Positions 59,391 to 64,000 of a DNA stretch of 64,000 nt are shown here, piece after piece. The stretch's first letter is position 1; each line of letters opens with the position of its first letter. Below the pieces are notes generated by a model that saw only the letters and a program-made list of their open reading frames with translations, did no database searches and had not been told where the DNA came from. The stretch is from Mastigias papua. Its lineage: Eukaryota; Cnidaria; Scyphozoa; Rhizostomeae; Mastigiidae. Where the stretch lies: assembly GCA_964019165.1 (NCBI GenBank), contig OZ025270.1, positions 7,344,186-7,408,185 of the forward strand, given 5' to 3'. The position numbers and the translations under genes are program-made.

Positions 59391-60768
59391 TACGGTGGCC
59401 CATACAGGTCAAACACAATACACTTATCAAAAACACAATACACTTATAGAAAACACAATACATTTATCGAAAACAAGATACAGTTATCGAAAACACAATA
59501 CACTTATCGAAAACACAATACATTTATCGAAAACACAATACATTTCTCGAAAACACAATACATTTATCGAAAACACAATACATTTATCGAAAACAAGATA
59601 CAGTTATCGAAAACACAATACACTTATTGAAAACACAATACACTTATCGAAGACGCAATACACTTATCGAAAACACAATACATTTATCGAAAATAAGATT
59701 CAAGTTCCAAACCCAAGGGGTGCAAATAAGGGTGGCGGTGTGGGTGGGGGTTATTTTAGAAACATAAAATTCTAAGTGTTTTGATAGTTTCTTATACTAT
59801 AGAAGTAGGTATAGGTAACTGATCGAGGTAGGTATAGTTAGGTACGCAGGGACAACACTCCGCATAGACAAAAATTGAAGTTCAACGGCGTAGTACCCGC
59901 CACAGAAATAGCGAATAAAAAAGGAATTATACGATTTGTGGCGATTCATGGAAATATTTCTGAAACGGGCAAAACACTTGGTGCGACTAGACTTTTCTTC
60001 GTTGATGTTGGAAGCTGATGTAGTGTTGTTTAGCATGCAGCGAACACTGAGCCAGAGATACGCGATTGTATTAACGAACTGTTCTACTGACTAACATTGA
60101 ACTGCACTCATACATACACAAATACTCATGATGAACCATTACATAAGAATTACTGAATAACTATAAAAAGAAGGATGGGTAGACTAGATAAACAAAAGCA
60201 AAGGAATGACCCGAGCTGTATGAAGTGATGACAGGGATGATGTAAGGAAAGGTGATGTCCAGTTGTGAAGTGACAATGGCTGACATTGGTTCCATTCGGT
60301 AGGATAGGAATAAAGTCTCTCCTCATCTGGCTCTGAACTGTGCTGTTTCCTAATTTTAAATAATCCTATGCAGGCGCGTGTTATGATTTCCACAAGTGTA
60401 TTGTGTTTTCGAAAAATTTATTGTGTTTTCGATAAATGTATTGTGTTTCCGATAAATGTATTTTGTTTTCTGTAAGTGTATAGTGTTTTCGATAAATGTA
60501 TTGTGTTTTCGGTAAATGTATTGTGTTTTCGATAAATGTATTGTGTTTTCGATAAATGTATCTTGTTTTCGATAAATGTATTGTGTTTTCGGTAAATGTA
60601 TTGTGTTTTCCATAAATGTATTGTGTTTTCGATAACTGTATCTTGTTTTCGATAAATGTATTGTGTTTTTGATAAATGTATCTTGTTTTCGATAAATGTA
60701 TTGTGTTTTCTATAAGTGTATTGTGTTTTTGATAAGTATATTGTGTTTGACCTGTATGGGCCACCGTA
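59391..60768. mobile_element. TACGGTGGCC-ended TIR element with repeat arms (6-bp TSD)
   Basis: 1378 bp inserted in repeat R1. Ends TACGGTGGCCCATACAGGTC and its inverse. Target duplication GTCTGT (59385-59390, 60769-60774), confirmed by the uninterrupted copy at 52362-52849. Each arm is a tandem array of ~20-bp units AAAACACAATACATTTATCG (59404-59700) and the inverse (about 60395-60745). The interior 59700-60390 has no recognisable gene, so it is non-autonomous. A 6-bp duplication fits only a few superfamilies; none is assigned. Confidence 0.85.
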
Positions 60769-61100
60769 GTCTGTAGATACCAAATGTCTGATACATTATT
60801 ACTTTTATTAAATTGGCCTAGCAACCATATAGTTCCCAATAGAAACCATAAATAGACTCAAAGTTGATGTCCACATTACGTTGAATTGAATTCCAAGCAA
60901 AAACGAGCACCGAAAGTGCAATTCCCTTGTTTGTTTGGAATTCAGTTCCATTCGACATATTTCAGTGTCATCAAATTATGCCAAATGCAGCTGAATTTCA
61001 AACAAAAGCGAGCACCGAGAGTGTAATTCGCTTGTTTGTTTGGAATTCAGTTTAAGACGACATATTTCAATGTCGTCAAAATATGCCAAATTGAATTGAA
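60769..61100 (-). repeat. Dispersed repeat R1, reverse copy, piece 2
   Basis: Reverse complement of about 52470-52690, with an internal tandem duplication of ~120 bp: the CAAACAAAAGCGAGCACCG and GGAATTCAGTT block occurs twice here (about 60895 and 61000) and once in the compact copy. Confidence 0.85.
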
Positions 61101-63231
61101 ATGTCTTTAGAAAAGCAATAGAGGAGCATTGTAAATAGGCGTAAAACTATATTTTTAATAACTTGACTGTAGATTTTAAACGTTTTATAATTTTTAATTT
61201 TGATTAAACCTTTAGGAACAGGACTCTAATGATAACAGTGCTTTTTGCGGCACTGTACCACCCTACAGTACTTTGTTGGATTTAAAGAATGCGTTTGGGG
61301 AGGTGCATCATAGTTTGATTTCATCCGTTCTTACCTACCATCATGTACCTGACAACATCAAATCTTTGATCTCAGGTCTTTATACAAATTTCAAAACATC
61401 TATTATCACAGATCATTACAGATCGCCAGCTATCCCTGTCCGCAGGGGAGTCTTGCAAGGTGATTGCCTTAGCCCTTTACTTTTTAACATGTGCTTCAAC
61501 ACTTTCATTCAGTTCATAAAAGCAGAAAAATTTAAACAACTTGGCTTTTCTACCTTTGACAATTCGGATTGCTTGTTCCATCCAGTACACTGGTTTCAAT
61601 TTGCTGATGATGCTGCAGTTATTACAAGTGGTGAAAAAGACAATCAGTTACTCTTGAATTGCTTCACTAGATGGTGTCAATGGGCAAAAATGACTATAAG
61701 GGTAGACAAATGCACTACTTTTGGTATCAAGAAATTTTCTACTCGCTCTCTCCAATTTCAACCTTCTCTCTTAATTAATCATGCACCAGTTCCTACAGTT
61801 AGACAAGGTGAATCTTTTCGCTATCTTGGTCGTTATTTTGACTTTGCCATGAGCAATCAGGTTCACAAAAATAAACTTAGCTCTTTGTTTACTGAACTGC
61901 TTAAGGAAATTGACTCTTTGCCTCTTCACCCAAAAAACAAACTTCTTTTGTATAGTAGGTTTGTTCTTTCTAAAGTGTCTTGGCACTTCACTGTTGCTGA
62001 CCTTTCTAAAACTTGGGTTACCGAGAACCTTGACAACCTAGTTTCCAAGTATATCCGTCAGTGGCTCGATCTTCCCGTTAGTGCCACCTTGAGTAGCATA
62101 ATACTCTCTAAAAACCAGTTTGGTCTAAATATGATTCTTCCTTCGATGAAATTTTCACAGTGCCAAACTGTTTTTCGAAATTCTCTTCGATCCTCTCCTA
62201 ATGATGAAATTAAGTCTTTATGGAAAAGTACCAGTAGTGGCATGAACATCCAGTATGACGTATATAAGAATACTAAAGATGTATTAAAAGCAGTTCGCTC
62301 TGAGCATAAGCATCGTTTGCAGACACAACTACAATCTCAAGGAGCCATTCTTTCTTTTGTTCTCGATCATTCTCTTACTGTGACTAAATCCATATGGACT
62401 TCAGTTCAGAGCAAGATGCCTAAAAATATATTCAACTTTACAATAAGGTACCTCAACAATTCACTTTCCACTCGCAACAACCTTAAAAAATGGAATTTCG
62501 CACAGTCCTCAGAATGCTCTTTCTGTCATTTACCAGAAACTCTTCTTCATGTTGTAGCAGGTTGTAAATCTTACTTAGAAGAGGGTCGTTACACCTGGCG
62601 GCACAACTCTGCATTACAAATCTTGGCTAACTATTTTAGAGCAAGTCCAGGAGCATCTCTTTACGTTGATCTCCCATGCTTTCATTCTCCTTCCATAATA
62701 ACGGGAGACAATTTTCGTCCTGATCTTGTTTTTGTATCGCCTGACAATAAGATTTACATTCTCGAACTTACAGTTGGTTTTGAAACCAACCTAGAAGTGA
62801 ACGCTGAGCGCAAGAGAGCTAAATATCAATCCCTTATGGAAACACTTAAATCCAAATATACAGATGTTAAGTTTGTCAATCTTTCTATCAGTTCTCTTGG
62901 AATTTTTGGCCTTTCTTGCTCTTCTTTTACTGAAATGTGCGATGCTCTAGCTGTTGATATGCGACACCGGCGCTACCTAATCTCAAAACTCTCAAATACC
63001 ATCATTCGAACGACTTATTACATCTTTTGCCGTAGAAACAAGCCGTGGAATAGTCCAGAACTTCTTTCCATCTAAGATGCAATCCATTGTAGCTTTTTTT
63101 TTTTTATCCGTGTTTTAACTTTTGTTATCGTTAGTTATTTGTTTTATTGTTATCAGGCTAGCCAATTGTAACTACCTTTTTAAGTGAGGTTACCATTGTA
63201 TGTAGCGGAATATAAAATGAAAGTCTCCATT
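61101..63231 (+). mobile_element. LINE insertion with restriction-like endonuclease
   Basis: Inserted in repeat R1 with a short duplication ATTGAA (61095-61100, 63232-63237). It holds the truncated ORF below and a ~150-bp 3' UTR ending ATATAAAATGAAAGTCTCC, without a poly(A). The first ~115 bp (61101-61215) show no LINE coding and may be filler or an old 5' fragment. Confidence 0.75.
61216..63075 (+). CDS. 5'-truncated LINE ORF: RT, zinc finger, REL endonuclease
   Basis: Open without a stop from 61216 to 63075. Counting 600 codons from 61273: LDLKNAFGEVHHSLI (2-16) is RT palm, LQGDCLSPLLF (61-71) and FADDA (110-114) are the catalytic core, C415-x2-C418-x7-H426-x4-C431 is a CCHC zinc finger, and RPDLVF (482-487) with ILEL (496-499) and ERKRAKY (512-518) form a PD-(D/E)xK restriction-like endonuclease. 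That order (RT, CCHC, endonuclease) defines REL-type LINEs such as the R2/NeSL groups, unlike the APE-type LINEs elsewhere in the window. The N-terminal DNA-binding region and RT start are missing, and there is no true start codon, so it is not expressed as such. The intact frame suggests a recent insertion. Confidence 0.8.
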   Translation, partial: EQDSNDNSAFCGTVPPYSTLLDLKNAFGEVHHSLISSVLTYHHVPDNIKSLISGLYTNFKTSIITDHYRSPAIPVRRGVLQGDCLSPLLFNMCFNTFIQFIKAEKFKQLGFSTFDNSDCLFHPVHWFQFADDAAVITSGEKDNQLLLNCFTRWCQWAKMTIRVDKCTTFGIKKFSTRSLQFQPSLLINHAPVPTVRQGESFRYLGRYFDFAMSNQVHKNKLSSLFTELLKEIDSLPLHPKNKLLLYSRFVLSKVSWHFTVADLSKTWVTENLDNLVSKYIRQWLDLPVSATLSSIILSKNQFGLNMILPSMKFSQCQTVFRNSLRSSPNDEIKSLWKSTSSGMNIQYDVYKNTKDVLKAVRSEHKHRLQTQLQSQGAILSFVLDHSLTVTKSIWTSVQSKMPKNIFNFTIRYLNNSLSTRNNLKKWNFAQSSECSFCHLPETLLHVVAGCKSYLEEGRYTWRHNSALQILANYFRASPGASLYVDLPCFHSPSIITGDNFRPDLVFVSPDNKIYILELTVGFETNLEVNAERKRAKYQSLMETLKSKYTDVKFVNLSISSLGIFGLSCSSFTEMCDALAVDMRHRRYLISKLSNTIIRTTYYIFCRRNKPWNSPELLSI

Positions 63232-63342
63232 ATTGAATTCCAAACAATAAAGTGAATTTCAGACAGAAATCCGCATTCCTGAATAGTTGTAGGACTGGTT
63301 CTGGTTCATTGAATTTTGTCACAGATATACCCTCATAAAGAG
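63232..63342 (-). repeat. Dispersed repeat R1, reverse copy, piece 3
   Basis: Reverse complement of 52362-52465 (shared GAACCAGAACCAGTCCTACA). Ends at CCCTCATA, the same edge as the compact copy, where it interrupts a minus-strand LINE. Confidence 0.85.
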
Positions 63343-63930
63343 TGTAGGTGTTCCTGTTTTCAGCAAAAATGTCTTCCATAAATGATGTATTTCGTTCTTT
63401 CTTGGTGTCATTTATCTCCATCATGAGCAACTGTAGGTGTCTTCGATGAATTGATAATGAGTTATCTATCTCATGATACTGTACATTGACCTATAAACAG
63501 GTATTACGTACAATGGTTAGTATGTTAGCAAAGCTAAGTTAATCAACAAAAAACAGTAAGTAAACAAATAAAATGAAATAAAGCATGAATAAGATAAATA
63601 ATTGTTTTGGCAGTGTGACCCCATGAAGAGCTTCAATTAGGGTAATTTTCAAATACTGTAGGGTAGCTGTAATTTACCAAGGGCTTGAGGGTGGCATTTA
63701 TACCGTCCCCACACCGTTGACTGTACACATTCTCGATAGCGGTCGCTATCGAGTTATCGATAGCCAGTCGTTCGTCGAATGAGGATTCAGTGTCTCTGTA
63801 TGTTATTTGCAAAGCCCTTTCATGAATTTTATGAATTCGATTATTTTTGGCTCTGTCAAGGAACATCCAAATAAAGGGACAATAACTAAAATGTGACCCC
63901 ATTACCTTGATGGCCACTACATCTTGTTCC
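63343..63930 (-). pseudogene. LINE C-terminal fragment, split
   Basis: Minus strand: 63917-63760 reads SYCPFIWMFLDRAKNNRIHK, then IHERALQITYRDTESSF and LAIDNS. 63475-63343 continues with DNSLSIHRRHLQLLMMEIND and FMEDIFAENRNTYTL. The ~280 bp between are not LINE sequence, so something inserted at the DNS codons. Repeat R1 then cuts the frame at 63342. Same LINE family as 4820-5380 and 15502-16062. Confidence 0.7.
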
Positions 63931-64000
63931 TATGCTTTGAAGACTCGTGTGGTGTATAATACTAGGGTCATGCCACCATCTACCAAAAAATATAGCGTTC

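Noticed and set aside
59395..59775. 126-codon frame and, at 60356-60839, matching minus-strand frames of repeated YRKHNTFIENTIH-like units
   Set aside because: Translation of the ~20-bp subterminal repeats of a transposon. The frame stays open only because the units lack stops.

Overview
The window is animal nuclear DNA: AT-rich, gene-sparse, full of decayed retrotransposons, small inverted-repeat elements and long (TA)n, (TATG)n and (TG)n tracts, with spliced genes (GT-AG introns) and no operons. The type of class A GPCR, the LINE families and the IgSF genes suggest a cnidarian. That placement rests on protein resemblance from memory and no species is claimed.

Three gene-level signals stand out. 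(1) 6834-7901 (+) is an intact intronless class A GPCR. (2) Two spliced, tandem, same-strand paralogues of an immunoglobulin-superfamily receptor lie at 20956-30740 (-) and 42870-50719 (-). Each has a short signal-peptide exon, a 393-bp exon for an atypical N-terminal domain, and Ig exons of exactly 309 bp, all in phase 1. Every junction can be read in the sequence. The proteins differ in how they are anchored. The first ends in a stalk plus a GPI-type hydrophobic tail (two Ig exons, 413 aa). The second ends in a transmembrane segment with a short basic tail (three Ig exons, 502 aa). The design recalls cnidarian allorecognition (Alr-type) receptors, which is an inference. (3) At 55146-58044 a broken copy of a multi-copy, nuclease-like/CXC-zinc gene family sits between ~180-bp inverted repeats, as if carried by a DNA transposon.

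The rest is mobile-element debris. Positions 1-5905: a Ty1/copia element (+) interrupted by a ~3.2-kb block holding a decayed LINE. 9580-12850: a nearly full-length LINE (-). 13985-20285: four more LINE pieces on both strands. 30040-42770: the gap between the IgSF paralogues, with LINE ends, a possible solo LTR, a hairpin and a TIR element with an amplified end. 52362-52849: a compact repeat whose reverse copy at 59235-63342 is split by a TACGGTGG-ended element (59391-60768, 6-bp target duplication) and by a LINE with a restriction-like endonuclease and a 600-codon open frame (61101-63231). Three copies of one MITE family (two with 9-bp target duplications) and two hAT-like MITEs (8-bp duplications) are scattered through the window.

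The genes share no pathway visible here. The only functional grouping is the IgSF pair, which looks like a small cell-surface receptor cluster growing by tandem duplication and exon gain or loss in a transposon-rich locus.
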